A stretch of DNA of 64,000 nucleotides from JACVRW01 sp963826165 (GCA_963826165.1 CAWGWC010000018.1:1-64000), one strand, 5' to 3'. Counted from the first letter of the stretch, positions 26,277 through 35,489 are shown. The notes: generated by a model not told the origin, from the sequence alone. Program-made: numbers and translations.

Positions 26277-26672
26277 TCACGCACGTCGCCGGAGAGCGAG
26301 CCCGGACAGGAGGAAAGCGGCGCCGATGGCGGCAAGCATGGTGGCCGGCCCGCCGGTGACCGGCAGGGTGGCCGAGCCCGACCCCGTGGCCTCCGGGGTG
26401 GCCGACTCGGTGGACGGTGCGGTGGTGGTCGAGCCGGTGGTGCCGCTGTCGACCGAGCCTCCGCTCGGCACGTCACCGCCGCCCTGGGTCGTGCCGGAGC
26501 CGCTGGAGCCGTTGCCTCCGCCACCCCCGCCGTTGCCACCGGAGTCGTTCTGACCCTGAAACGGGTCGGTGTATTGCTCGTCCCCGGCGCTCTGTGCCAG
26601 CACGGTCGCGGGAAGGGCGACAGCGACAACGGCGACGAGCGCGAGAGCGAGCAGCCCCCTGATCGTGCGCAT
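26277..26672 (-). CDS. Small LPxTG-type surface protein, Gly/Ser/Thr-rich
   Basis: A 131-residue protein. A signal peptide (residues 1-26, cleavage after VLA) is followed by a low-complexity Gly/Ser/Thr/Asn segment (about 35-98). It ends with a sortase-type tail: LPVTG at 103-107, a hydrophobic helix (110-126) and the positive end RRRA. This is the classic C-wall-anchor order, so the protein should be linked to peptidoglycan if a sortase is present elsewhere. The Ser/Thr-rich body looks like a glycan-bearing or spacer stalk. It heads the leftward unit, 30 bases before a GT4 gene. No sortase lies in the window. Confidence 0.75.
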   Translation of the reverse strand: MRTIRGLLALALVAVVAVALPATVLAQSAGDEQYTDPFQGQNDSGGNGGGGGGNGSSGSGTTQGGGDVPSGGSVDSGTTGSTTTAPSTESATPEATGSGSATLPVTGGPATMLAAIGAAFLLSGLALRRRA

Positions 26673-26749
26673 CGAGTTATTCCTAGCACATGTTTGGCGA
26701 GGCGACGCCGTCCGCGAGGCGAGGAGGAGCGGCCTAGACTGACGCGCGA

Positions 26750-27192
26750 ATGCTCTCCCGAGTCCTCCTGCGCGCGGCGCTCGTGGTCGTCGCCGTGGCG
26801 GCCGTGGTCTGGCTCGGCGCCGGCCTGCGCGCCAGCAACGCCGCCTCCGACGGAGCGGCGATCGTCAACGCGTCGGGGGAGCGGACACCAGCCGAGGCGG
26901 CTCGCGCGCTCGACCTCCTGCGCGATGCGCGCGACTTCAACGCCGACAATGATCCCGAGGTCAACGAGGTGATCTTGCTGTCGGTCACCGGCGAGCCTGA
27001 GCAGTCGCTCGCGCTCGCGGAGACCGTGGTGGCCGCGGAGCCCCGCAACGTGGACACGTGGTTCGCGCTGTGGGCAGCCGCGGTGGCGGCGGGCCAGCGT
27101 CAGCGGGCTGACCGCGCTCTCGCCAAGGTGCGCGAGCTCGATCCCCTGCGGGCGCGCACGCTCAGCGGCTCGACCCCCAGGCCTCGTCCTGA
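26750..27192 (+). CDS. Membrane-anchored TPR-like protein, C-terminus uncertain
   Basis: The ATG at 26750 opens a signal-anchor (residues about 4-24) and a helical region. ALDLLRDARDFNADNDPEVN and ALAETVVAAEPRNVDTWFAL resemble tetratricopeptide pairs. The ATG frame stays open to 27391, but from about 27150 its codon use weakens and it lies over the next gene. The neighbouring frame ends in TGA at 27190-27192, giving a TGATG overlap with the ATG at 27192 and a tail ending RLDPQASS. A single missing base near 27150 would join them. It heads the rightward unit to 31634; function unknown. Confidence 0.55.
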
Positions 27193-28535
27193 TGGCGGCC
27201 ACCACCGGCACCGCCCCTGCGGGGGAGGCCGTCGGCTCCGCGGACCGAGCCGGGCCCGAGCTGCACGTGCAGCTCGATTACCCGCTGCCCGAGCGGCTGG
27301 CGGTGGGGGCGGGCACGGCGCTGTTCGTCTGCGGCTGGTGCTTCTCGCCCCACGACCGGATCAGCTCGCTCGCGTTCGTCCTCGACGGTGAGGCCCAGCC
27401 GGTGATGGCGGAGCTGATGCCGCGAGGAGACGTCTTCAGGGCCCTCCACCCGGCCGTGGACCCCTATGGCACCCACGGCCTGAGCGCCGACCCGGACTCG
27501 GAGGAGGACCCCGAGCTGCGCAGCTTCCGCAGCGGCTTCTGGGGGCTCGTGCGGGTGCCGTCCCGGCCGGCCGGAGCCGAGCTCGACCTGCGCCTGCGCG
27601 CCGTGCTCGACGGCGGAGGCGAGACGGAAGCCGCCATCGCCCGCATCGTCGTCGACGAGGGCTCCGCCCGCCCGGTCGAGATCGACCCCCCGGAGCCCGC
27701 AGCAGGCCCGTTCGTGGCCGTGTGCATGGCCACCTTCAACCCGCCGCCCGAGCTGTTGCGGCGCCAGCTGGACTCGATCCGCGCCCAGACCCATCGCAAC
27801 TGGGTGTGCGTGATCTCCGACGACTGCTCGAGTCCCGAGAGCTTTGCCGCCCTCGAGGAGGCGGTGGCGGACGATCCGCGCTTCGTCGTCTCGCGCTCGC
27901 CCGAGCGGCTGCACTTCTACCGGAACTTCGAGCGCGCGCTCGGCCTGGCGCCCGCCGGCGCGGACTTCGTGGCCATGGCCGACCAGGACGACGCCTGGCA
28001 CCCGGACAAGCTCGAGACGCTGCTGGCCGAGATCGGCGGCGCGCAGCTCATCTACAGCGACGCGCGCATCATCGACCGCGAGGGCGAGCTGATCTCGGAC
28101 ACCTACTGGAGCATCCGCCGCCCCAACCACGAGAACCTCCTGTCGCTGCTGATGGCCAATTCGGTGACCGGCGCGGCGTCGCTGTTCCGGCGCGACCTGC
28201 TGACCTACGCGCTGCCCTTCCCGCCGCGCCAGTTCTCCCACTTCCACGATCACTGGATCGGTCTGGTGGCGCGGGTGCTGGGCACCGTGGCCTTCGTCGA
28301 GCGTCCTCTGTACGACTATGTGCAGCACGGCAACGCGGTCCTGGGCCACGCCGGAGCGAACTGGATGCCGCCGTTGCGCACTCGACTCAACTGGCTGAAG
28401 AAGGACCCGAGGGAGCGGGTCCGCAGCTGGCGGCTCCACTATTTCGTGGACTGCTGCCGGCTCATGCAGTTCACGACGATCCTGGAGATGCGCTGCGGCC
28501 CGGTGATGAGCTCCGGGGACGCCGGCGCTCATTGA
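27192..28535 (+). CDS. GT2 glycosyltransferase with extra N-terminal domain, frame broken at 3' end
   Basis: A 447-residue reading frame. Residues about 25-170 form a beta-rich, unassigned domain (LFVCGWCFSPHDRISSLAFV). Residues about 178-400 are a GT2/GT-A domain: AVCMATFNPPPELLRRQLDS, VISDDCSSPESF, FVAMADQDDAWHPDKLE and FHDHWIGLVARVL, typical of rhamnosyl/glucosyltransferases. After EMRCG the sequence leaves the family pattern. Restoring one missing base near 28500 gives RSLTRFPEAERSPLALANL and continues into the WsaF-like region. The intact protein was therefore probably a single GT2-GT4 enzyme of about 920 residues. Confidence 0.75.
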   Translation: MAATTGTAPAGEAVGSADRAGPELHVQLDYPLPERLAVGAGTALFVCGWCFSPHDRISSLAFVLDGEAQPVMAELMPRGDVFRALHPAVDPYGTHGLSADPDSEEDPELRSFRSGFWGLVRVPSRPAGAELDLRLRAVLDGGGETEAAIARIVVDEGSARPVEIDPPEPAAGPFVAVCMATFNPPPELLRRQLDSIRAQTHRNWVCVISDDCSSPESFAALEEAVADDPRFVVSRSPERLHFYRNFERALGLAPAGADFVAMADQDDAWHPDKLETLLAEIGGAQLIYSDARIIDREGELISDTYWSIRRPNHENLLSLLMANSVTGAASLFRRDLLTYALPFPPRQFSHFHDHWIGLVARVLGTVAFVERPLYDYVQHGNAVLGHAGANWMPPLRTRLNWLKKDPRERVRSWRLHYFVDCCRLMQFTTILEMRCGPVMSSGDAGAH

Positions 28536-29973
28536 CGCGCTTCCCCGAGGCCGAGCGCTCACCGCTGGCGCTGGCCAACCTGGGCCGGCGCGCCGTGCGC
28601 GAGCTGCTCGGCGAGTCGAAGACCCTCGGCGCCGAGATCGCGCTCTTCTTCGCCTTCGCGTGGCGGCGCCTGGTGGTGGCGGCCACGCGCGGCCTCGACC
28701 GCCCGAGGCGGCGAATGCGGATCGACGCGCGGACGCCGATGACCCTCCTCCCCGTGCCGGGCCGGCGCGATCCCAGCAACGTGGCCGTCGGCACGGTTGG
28801 AGCCAAGATCGCCCCGCTCGAGCTGGCCGTGCGCGACGATGCGCCCGAGCGGGTGAACATCCTCATCCCGACGATCGACCTGGAGCACTTCTTCGGCGGC
28901 TACATCACCAAGCTCAACCTGGCCCGCCGCCTGGCCGAGCGGGGCGCCCGGGTGCGGATCGTGACCGTGGACCCGGTGCCGACGCTGCCCGCCACCTGGC
29001 GGCAGCGGCTCGAGTCCTACAGCGGACTGGAGGGGCTGTTCGACCGGGTGGAGGTCGAGTTCGGACGCGAGTCCCAGGGGCTCGAGGTGAGCCGCTCGGA
29101 CCGCTTCGTGGCCAGCACGTGGTGGACCGCTCACGTCGCCCGCAGCGCGCTCGACTCCCTCGACGGCGGACGCTTCGTCTATCTCATCCAGGAGTACGAG
29201 CCCTTCACCTTCCCGATGGGCACCTACGCGGCGTTGGCCACCGACTCCTACCGGCTGCCGCACTATGGCGTGTTCTCGAGCGAGCTGCTGCGCGACTACT
29301 TCCGCGGCCACGACATCGGGGTGTTCGCCGGCGGCACGGCGGACGGCGATGCCGCCTCGGCTCGTTCCAGAACGCGATCACGGCGATCGATCCGCCGTCG
29401 GCGCCGATCTCGCGCAGCGCGCAATCCGCCGGCTGCTCTTCTACGCCCGGCCCGAGCCGCACGCCGCGCGCAACATGTTCGAGCTCGGCGTGCTGTCCCT
29501 CAGCCGAGCGGTCGAGAACGGCTCACTCGACCGCACTGGGAGCTGTCCGGCATCGGAACCGTGGAGAGCGCACAGCGGCTCGAGCTCGGTGGCGGTGCGG
29601 TCCTCGATCTGTCCCCGCGCCGTGACCAGAGGGGCATACGCCGACGTGCTACGCGAACCACGACGTCGGCCTCGCACTGATGTACACACCCCATCCGAGC
29701 CTGGTGCCGATCGAGATGGCGTCGGCGGGGATGCTGACCGTGACCAACAGGTACGAGAACAAGACCGCCGAAGCCATGCACGCGATCTCGTCGAACCTGA
29801 TAACCGCTCAGCCGAGCATCGACGGAATCGCGGCTGGGATCGGTGAGGCCGCCGCCGGCGTCGCCGACTACGACCGGCGTGTGCAGGGCAGCGCGGTGCG
29901 CTGGAGCCGATCCTGGAGCACGACCTTCGACGACGAGCTGATGGAGCGGATCGAGTCGCTCCTGATGCGCTGA
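28508..29973 (+). pseudogene. WsaF-like GT4 domain, multiple frame breaks
   Basis: This continues the GT2 protein in another frame: VNILIPTIDLEHFFGGYITK, LNLARRLAERGARVRIVTVD and VYLIQEYEPFTFPMGTYAAL are strong matches to WsaF-type rhamnosyltransferases of S-layer glycan loci. Between about 29335 and 29690 the family sequence jumps through several frames (FQNAITAIDPPSAP; LFYARPEPHAARNMFELGVL; HWELSGIGTVESAQRLELGG; GAYADVL). It settles in MYTPHPSLVPIEMASAGMLT from 29680 to the stop at 29971-29973. At least five indels within about 350 bases. Either a dead gene or a poorly assembled patch. Confidence 0.65.
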
Positions 29974-29977
29974 GCCA

Positions 29978-30729
29978 ATGGAGCTCACCCTGCCCCGACG
30001 GGTTCTCCGGCTCAGCCCACGCGCCCGCCGTGCGGAGCGTATGCGGCGGACGCTCGCCGCTCGTCATGTGCACGGTGTCGGAATCGAGATCGGAGCGCTG
30101 CATCACCCCCTGCGACTACCAGAGAACGCGTCCGTCAGCTATGTCGATCGAATGGACGTCCTTGGCCTGCGGGCCCACTACCCGGAGCTCCGTGACAAGA
30201 GGCTTGTGTCTCCGGATGTCATCGACGACGGCGAGCGCCTGCTGAGCTTCGCTGACTCCACGCTCGACTTCGTCATCGCCAATCACTTCATCGAGCACTG
30301 CGAGGACCCGATAGGCACGCTGTCGGCCTTCCTGAGGGTGCTCGGCCCGGTGGCGTGATATTCCTCGCGGTGCCCGACCGCCATCTGGGTGTGGATCAGG
30401 CTCGTCCCGCGACGCCCTTCTCCCACCTTCGGCGAGACCACGACGAAGGCCCAGCATGGTCACGGCCCACTCACTACCGCGAGTGGGCCGAGCTGGTCGA
30501 CGCGAGGATGGGCACCATTACCGAGGACCACGTCGAACAGCACGCGCGACGCATGGACGAGCGCTCGTACAGCATTCACTTTCACGCTTGGGACAATCGC
30601 GAGTTCGCCGAGATGCTCGAGGCGGCGCAGTCGGCCTACGACCTGCCGTTCAAGGCGGTGCGTGTCGTGCCGAACCAACACGAGTTCATCGTCATCTTGG
30701 AAAAGATCCCATCCGGGAACCAGCGGTGA
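29978..30729 (+). pseudogene. SAM-dependent methyltransferase, one frame break
   Basis: Two frames overlap at 30355. The first (29978-30345) has a SAM-site-like VGIEIGALHHPLRLP and FVIANHFIEHCEDPIGTL. The second (to 30729) continues IFLAVPDRHLGVDQARPATP and ends EFIVILEKIPSGNQR. Adding one C near 30344 restores FLRVLRPGGVIFLAVPD, the standard motif of Methyltransf_11 enzymes, and gives about 250 residues. It starts 4 bases after the WsaF-like stop, and its end overlaps the next methyltransferase by 4 bases. Single-base loss in assembly or a recent inactivation are both possible. Confidence 0.7.
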
Positions 30730-31634
30730 CCGACAGCGCCGGGCATCCTTACCCGCCGTTGGAGCTGGCCAACCGGGTGTTGTCGCTCGACGGCTGGGGC
30801 GAACCCTTCGCCGCTTACGAGCGGCTTGGAGCGGAAACCAAGACGGCCTTGATGAATCTGCTTCCCGACGACTGGAGCTTCGAGGGCAAGCGGATGCTCG
30901 ACTTCGGGTCAGGTGCCGGCCGAACACTGCGGCACTTTCTCGCCGAAGCCCGCACCGCCGAATTCTGGGGCGTGGATATCGACGGCCGCAGCGTCGACTG
31001 GCTGCTGGACAACCTGTGTCCCCCACTGCACGCGATTCGATGCGAGCCGGTGCCGCCGATTGAGCTGGAAGCAGATTCGGTGGACCTCGCCTGGGCGATC
31101 TCGGTCTTCACCCACCTCACCGATCACTCGTTCGCCTGGCTCGCTGAAATGCATCGAGTGCTGAGACCCGACGGACTCCTCATGGCCTCATACACAGGCC
31201 GGTGGAGCTCCGAGCTGCTGGCCGGCGAGCCGTGGGACGAAGACAGAGTCGGCATGAACGTGCTGCGTTACGACCAGGATTGGGACAGCGGGGGCCCGAT
31301 GGTCCTGATGTCCGATTGGTGGGTGCGCGAGCATTGGGGACGCGCCTTCGAAGTGCTGAAGGTCGAACCGTTGGTGCACGGGCAGAGCTGGGCGCTGCTG
31401 CGCAAACGAGATGTCGAGGTGACCGCAGATCAGCTCGCCGCCCCGGGGGATGATCCCCGGGAGTTCGCGTCCTTACGCCACAACCTGGAGCAGGTACAGC
31501 GCGAACAGAAACTCGGAGCCAGACGCCTGCAGGAGCACTACGAGAGCACGCTGAACTGGCGCATCACAGGTCCGCTGCGGCGGCTGGCCGCCGCAGTCAG
31601 AGCTGCTCGGCGATCCGGGGTGCCTCGCGCCTGA
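30726..31634 (+). CDS. SAM-dependent methyltransferase with coiled tail
   Basis: A 302-residue protein from the GTG at 30726. The SAM motif is RMLDFGSGAGRTLRHFLAEA (about residues 57-76), followed by WGVDIDGRSVDWL and VDLAWAISVFTHLTDHSF. After the catalytic domain (about 1-225) comes a charged helix (EFASLRHNLEQVQREQKLGA) and the C-terminal tail TLNWRITGPLRRL. The same tail motif ends the StrF-like transferases at 37935 and 38877. It closes the rightward unit. Its last 38 bases overlap the end of the ABC permease gene on the other strand. Confidence 0.82.
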   Translation: MTDSAGHPYPPLELANRVLSLDGWGEPFAAYERLGAETKTALMNLLPDDWSFEGKRMLDFGSGAGRTLRHFLAEARTAEFWGVDIDGRSVDWLLDNLCPPLHAIRCEPVPPIELEADSVDLAWAISVFTHLTDHSFAWLAEMHRVLRPDGLLMASYTGRWSSELLAGEPWDEDRVGMNVLRYDQDWDSGGPMVLMSDWWVREHWGRAFEVLKVEPLVHGQSWALLRKRDVEVTADQLAAPGDDPREFASLRHNLEQVQREQKLGARRLQEHYESTLNWRITGPLRRLAAAVRAARRSGVPRA

Positions 31635-32487
31635 ACAGCCAGACGGCGGTTACGCAGATGACGGCGTAGATCGCGACGGGGATCACCAGACCCGTCCAGC
31701 CTCCCACTGCGTCGACCGGTCCGGGAGCGCTTGGATCGATCACCCACGAACGCGCCGCCTCGAAGATGACCGCCAGAGGGCTGAGGGAGATCACGTCCCG
31801 CAGCGCTTCCGGAACCACTTCGAGCGGGTAGAGGACCGGGGTGGCGTAGAACAGGACCGTCGCCGCAACCGACCAGATGATCGCCGTGTCGCGAAAGCGG
31901 GGGAAGAGCGCGGACACGATCATCGAAACCGCTGTGGTGATGACGAACATCGAGAGCAGGATCACCGGGAACAGGAGCCAGGTCCACGTCGGGGTGATCC
32001 CCCAGGCGAGGATGAATGCGAAGACCACGATCAGGTTCAGGGCGAGGTTCATCAGCGTCGTCAACACCACGGCCAGCGGGATCACCAGCCGAGGGAACTG
32101 CGTCTTGCGCACCACGGACTCCTGGCCCACGATCGACGTGACCGCCGTTGTGGTGGCCTCCGAGAAGAACCCGAACAGCACGATGTTGAACAGCAGCAGA
32201 ACCGGATAGTTGGGCACCTGAGAGCCGATCCGAAAGACCTGTGTGAAAACGGCGAGCAGGACCCCGAACAGCATGAGCGGCCGAGCCAGCGACCAGACGT
32301 AGCCCAACGCTGTGCCGAAATAGGCCTTCTTGAAGTCGGTCACCGCGATCAGGGTGAGCAGCTCCCATGAACGCTTCCAGCCACCACCAAGGGAGGATGG
32401 GCCATTGATGGGGCGCAGCTCGACGTCGTTCCGACCGATGCTGATGTCGGCTGCGCTCGGCGCCGGTCGTCCGGTGGAGACGCTCAC
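31597..32487 (-). CDS. wzm: ABC-2 polysaccharide exporter permease
   Basis: A 296-residue membrane protein with about six segments and an amphipathic N-terminal part (ELLTLIAVTDFKKAYFGTAL followed by GYVWSLARPL), the Wzm/TagG signature of O-antigen or teichoic-acid exporters. VVRKTQFPRLVIPLAVVLTT and FYATPVLYPLEVVPE are also family blocks. It pairs with the ATPase gene, whose stop overlaps its start by 4 bases. Together they would export a lipid-linked glycan already complete in the cytoplasm, a route separate from the Wzx/Wzy systems around it. Confidence 0.9.
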   Translation of the reverse strand: MSVSTGRPAPSAADISIGRNDVELRPINGPSSLGGGWKRSWELLTLIAVTDFKKAYFGTALGYVWSLARPLMLFGVLLAVFTQVFRIGSQVPNYPVLLLFNIVLFGFFSEATTTAVTSIVGQESVVRKTQFPRLVIPLAVVLTTLMNLALNLIVVFAFILAWGITPTWTWLLFPVILLSMFVITTAVSMIVSALFPRFRDTAIIWSVAATVLFYATPVLYPLEVVPEALRDVISLSPLAVIFEAARSWVIDPSAPGPVDAVGGWTGLVIPVAIYAVICVTAVWLFRREAPRIAEQL

Positions 32488-33833
32488 CGACCGTTCTCCG
32501 ACTCGGGCTCCACAGCGAAGTCTCGCTGAACTGACACGAATCCGTATCGCACCGCGTCACCGTAGACGGTGAACTCGACCAGGCGCAGAGCCTGGACCGC
32601 CCATTCCCCGCCGGCGCGGTCGCGTCTGACCCAGCAGTTCAACAGGTAGCGCCCTGGGACGAGCGGATTCTCGATCTGCCCGGCTAAACGCACACGTTGA
32701 CCCTTGACGATGCGTTGCTCCGCTCCCGGTTCGAGGTCGAGGACGAACTCGAACAAGACTGTTCCCGTGGCTTCGAGGCAATGAATCACGAACCTCGGCC
32801 TGGTCAATTCGCGCCGCGCCTCGAGGACCACCTCGAGCCGCATGGGCTCACCCTGCTCGAGATGGTGAACGAGCTGCCCTGCCTCGTCGGTCAGGCGCGC
32901 CGTCAACACTCGCGCCGCCTTGTCGTCGATGAGGGTGCTCAGCTCGGCGTCCAGCTCCTCTCCTTGCCGATCTCGGTCGATCGCGAAGTTCAGGCGGTAG
33001 TACATCGCGGCGCTCTCCTGCGGATCACCGATGAACTTCACCTCGCCGTCGTGGATGAGCATGGCCCGGTCGCAGAAGTCCTGAACAGTGCTCATGTCGT
33101 GCGTCACGAGGACGATGGTCTTTCCGGCGTTTCGCCGTTCGCGAAAAACGTCCATGCACTTCTCCGCGAAGGCCGCGTCACCAACCGCCAGCACCTCGTC
33201 GATGAGCATGATGTCGGCGTCGGCCTGAACCATCACGGCGAAGGCCAGGCGAACCATCATCCCCGAGGAGTAGTTCTTGAGCTTGAGCTCGACGAAGTCC
33301 TCCAGCTCGGCGAAATCCAGAACGGAGTCCAGCCGGCGTGCGGCTTCCTTCTTGGTCAGGCCGAGCAGCACCCCGTTGAGCAGGCCGTTCTCGCGGGCGG
33401 TGAGCTCGGGATTGAAGCCCACGCCGAGCTCGATGAAGGGCGCCAGACGGCCCGCCATACGCACCGATCCCGCGTCGGGCCGGTAGATGCTCGCCAGGAC
33501 CTTGAGCAGCGTGCTCTTGCCGGAGCCGTTACGCCCGACGATTCCAAAGAACTCGCCCCTGTGCACATCGAAGGAGACGTTTCGCAGAGCCTGGAGCTCC
33601 CGGTACTCCATCCGTGTGAAGGGATGCGCGATGCGCTCTTTGAACGAATCCACGCGGTGCTCAGGGATCCGGAAGAGCTTGTCCAGACCCCGAGCCTCGA
33701 TCACCACCGGCGCAGGGCCGTCGGCCTCGGAACTGGCCCGAGCGCTCGTCTGCTGGTCGACAGGGTTCGGGCTGTGCATCTTCGGTTGGTGAACCTCCGC
33801 CAGGCCACCGGGGAGGGGATTGGAGGCTAACAT
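32484..33833 (-). CDS. wzt: ABC polysaccharide exporter ATPase with Wzt C-terminal domain
   Basis: About 449 residues from the ATG at 33833, which has GGAAGG five bases upstream; an ATG at 33779 is an alternative. Walker A is GRNGSGKSTLLKVLA (about residue 98), the signature YSSGMMVRLAF (about 184), Walker B ADIMLIDEVLAVGD (about 204) and the switch His VTHDM. Residues about 300-449 form a beta-sandwich Wzt_C-like domain (GQLVHHLEQGEPMRLEVVLE) that in relatives recognises the end of the O-chain. The C-terminal domain implies export of a polymer with a defined terminus. It diverges from the GT39-like gene with only 42 bases between starts. Confidence 0.92.
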   Translation of the reverse strand: MLASNPLPGGLAEVHQPKMHSPNPVDQQTSARASSEADGPAPVVIEARGLDKLFRIPEHRVDSFKERIAHPFTRMEYRELQALRNVSFDVHRGEFFGIVGRNGSGKSTLLKVLASIYRPDAGSVRMAGRLAPFIELGVGFNPELTARENGLLNGVLLGLTKKEAARRLDSVLDFAELEDFVELKLKNYSSGMMVRLAFAVMVQADADIMLIDEVLAVGDAAFAEKCMDVFRERRNAGKTIVLVTHDMSTVQDFCDRAMLIHDGEVKFIGDPQESAAMYYRLNFAIDRDRQGEELDAELSTLIDDKAARVLTARLTDEAGQLVHHLEQGEPMRLEVVLEARRELTRPRFVIHCLEATGTVLFEFVLDLEPGAEQRIVKGQRVRLAGQIENPLVPGRYLLNCWVRRDRAGGEWAVQALRLVEFTVYGDAVRYGFVSVQRDFAVEPESENGR

Positions 33834-33875
33834 TCCGACCTTCCGCGAGGCGTCGCTGAGGTAGCTTTCGCCCGG

Positions 33876-35489
33876 ATGCAGGTCGCCCAGAAGCAAGCGT
33901 CGCCAGGCTCGGTGCGCCCCCGCAGATTGTCCCTCAGGGTCTCGAAGAGCGATGTGCTCCCCTGGCTGATCGTCGGGTTGCTCACGCTGATCGGTGTCGC
34001 CCTGCGGCTGGCTGTCGCCAATCAGCCCTTGTTCGCCGACGAGCTGTCGACCTACTGGCTCATTACCGATCACGGGTTCTTAGACCTGTTCTCGGCGGTG
34101 CACAGCAATGCGGAGATCACTCCGCCTCTGTACTTCGTGGCGGCTTGGGCCACAGCTCATCTGAGCCACGCCGAGGAGCTCGTCCGCGCACCATCGCTGG
34201 TTGCGGGCACGGTCACGATCCCGCTCGTGTACCTGCTCGGCGTCCGCACGGTGGGCCGCCCGGCGGCGCTGGTGGCCGCAGCCCTGACGACCTTCTCGCC
34301 TTTCATGGTCTACTACTCCGCCGAGGCACGGGCGTACGCGGTGATGATGCTGTTCGTGGTGGGTTCCACGCTCGCCCTCCTCCTCGCACTTGACAGCGGT
34401 CGGGCCCGCTGGTGGATCGCCTACGCGCTCTGCTCCTGCCTGGCCATGTACAGCCACTACACCTGCGCGTTTCTCTTGGCCGCGCAGCTGGTGTGGACCC
34501 TGTGGGCACATCCGTCAGCACGGCGAGCGGCCATCCTGGCGAACCTTGGGGCATTCGTCCTGTTCTTGCCGTGGGCCACTGGCGTTCGCAAGGACTTGAC
34601 CTCACCGACCTCGGACCTGCTGTCGCTGCTGTCGCCGTTCACGGTCGACACGGTCTCGAGCAACCTCGTGCACTGGACGTTCGCCCATCCATATCCCTAC
34701 GTGCCCATCGACGGAATGCCAGGTGTCGTTCCGCTGGCACTTGGTGCAGGAGGCGTGCTTATCGCGCTCGCGGGATGCCTTGCGAATCGGATCCACAGGC
34801 ACCGGCAGCGCGGCTCTCCCGCCCTGATGGAGCGACACCGGCGGGTGCTGCTTGTGGTTGTCCTCGCCGCATCGGTCCCGCTTGGCACCGTCCTGGCGAG
34901 CGTCGTCGGTAACAACATCTTCGGCGTGCGCAACCTGGCAGCGTCCTGGCCCGCGCTTGCTCTGTGCGTTGGTGCGCTGATCGCCGCGGCGGGACCGCGG
35001 CTACGGTACCTAGCCGCGGCACTGATCCTGCTGGCGTTCGTGATCGCGGGGGTGAAGATGCTCGATGACGACTACGTCCGGCCCAATCACCGTGAGACGG
35101 CCGAGTTCATCGAGCGGGAGATCAGGCCCGGCGAACCGGTGATCGACGCGACCGCCCTGATCAGTCCCGGTCCGCTGAGCACGCTCGACACCACGATCGA
35201 TCCAAGGATTCCGCTCTTCCGTGCGGGCGCACCGGTACGGACGGACCATCCCTTCAACTTCAATGACCCGATCGTCACGACCGACGAGGCATTTCTCCAG
35301 GCTGCAACGGCGGCAGCCGGCAAGCGGATCTTCTATGTGAGCACCGAGGCCCCCGACACCCCGGGCTACGCCCAGCGCAAGCAGGCGCTGAGCGTCAAGG
35401 GCTCCAGATCCGGATACCGCTTGGTCTCCACCCGGACCTTCCCCGGGTTCGTAAAAGCCCAGGTCGACATCTTCGAGCCGCGCGAGTGA
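33876..35489 (+). CDS. GT39-like (PMT/ArnT) membrane glycosyltransferase
   Basis: A 537-residue protein with about ten to twelve membrane segments. The first external loop has FADELSTYWLITDHGFLDLF, where the Asp-Glu pair matches the catalytic acid of GT-C enzymes of the PMT/ArnT group, and TPPLYFVAAW follows. YYSAEARAYAVMMLFVVGST is another family block. Such enzymes use polyprenyl-phosphate sugars outside the membrane. A soluble C-terminal domain starts after VKMLDDDYVRP. It is a paralogue of 50529-52052, with the same VKMLDDDY junction. The start is an ATG 42 bases from the divergent wzt. Confidence 0.82.
   Translation: MQVAQKQASPGSVRPRRLSLRVSKSDVLPWLIVGLLTLIGVALRLAVANQPLFADELSTYWLITDHGFLDLFSAVHSNAEITPPLYFVAAWATAHLSHAEELVRAPSLVAGTVTIPLVYLLGVRTVGRPAALVAAALTTFSPFMVYYSAEARAYAVMMLFVVGSTLALLLALDSGRARWWIAYALCSCLAMYSHYTCAFLLAAQLVWTLWAHPSARRAAILANLGAFVLFLPWATGVRKDLTSPTSDLLSLLSPFTVDTVSSNLVHWTFAHPYPYVPIDGMPGVVPLALGAGGVLIALAGCLANRIHRHRQRGSPALMERHRRVLLVVVLAASVPLGTVLASVVGNNIFGVRNLAASWPALALCVGALIAAAGPRLRYLAAALILLAFVIAGVKMLDDDYVRPNHRETAEFIEREIRPGEPVIDATALISPGPLSTLDTTIDPRIPLFRAGAPVRTDHPFNFNDPIVTTDEAFLQAATAAAGKRIFYVSTEAPDTPGYAQRKQALSVKGSRSGYRLVSTRTFPGFVKAQVDIFEPRE

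Noticed and set aside
26440..26560. Repetitive GGC/GGT-like stretch that could suggest a tandem repeat array
   Set aside because: It is the Gly/Ser low-complexity body of the LPxTG-type protein, without a fixed repeat unit.
27192..27391. Extended reading of the TPR-like protein to 27391
   Set aside because: The last 65 codons lie inside the GT2 gene and read as Arg/Gly/His-rich antisense-like sequence; the TGATG junction at 27190 is a better end.
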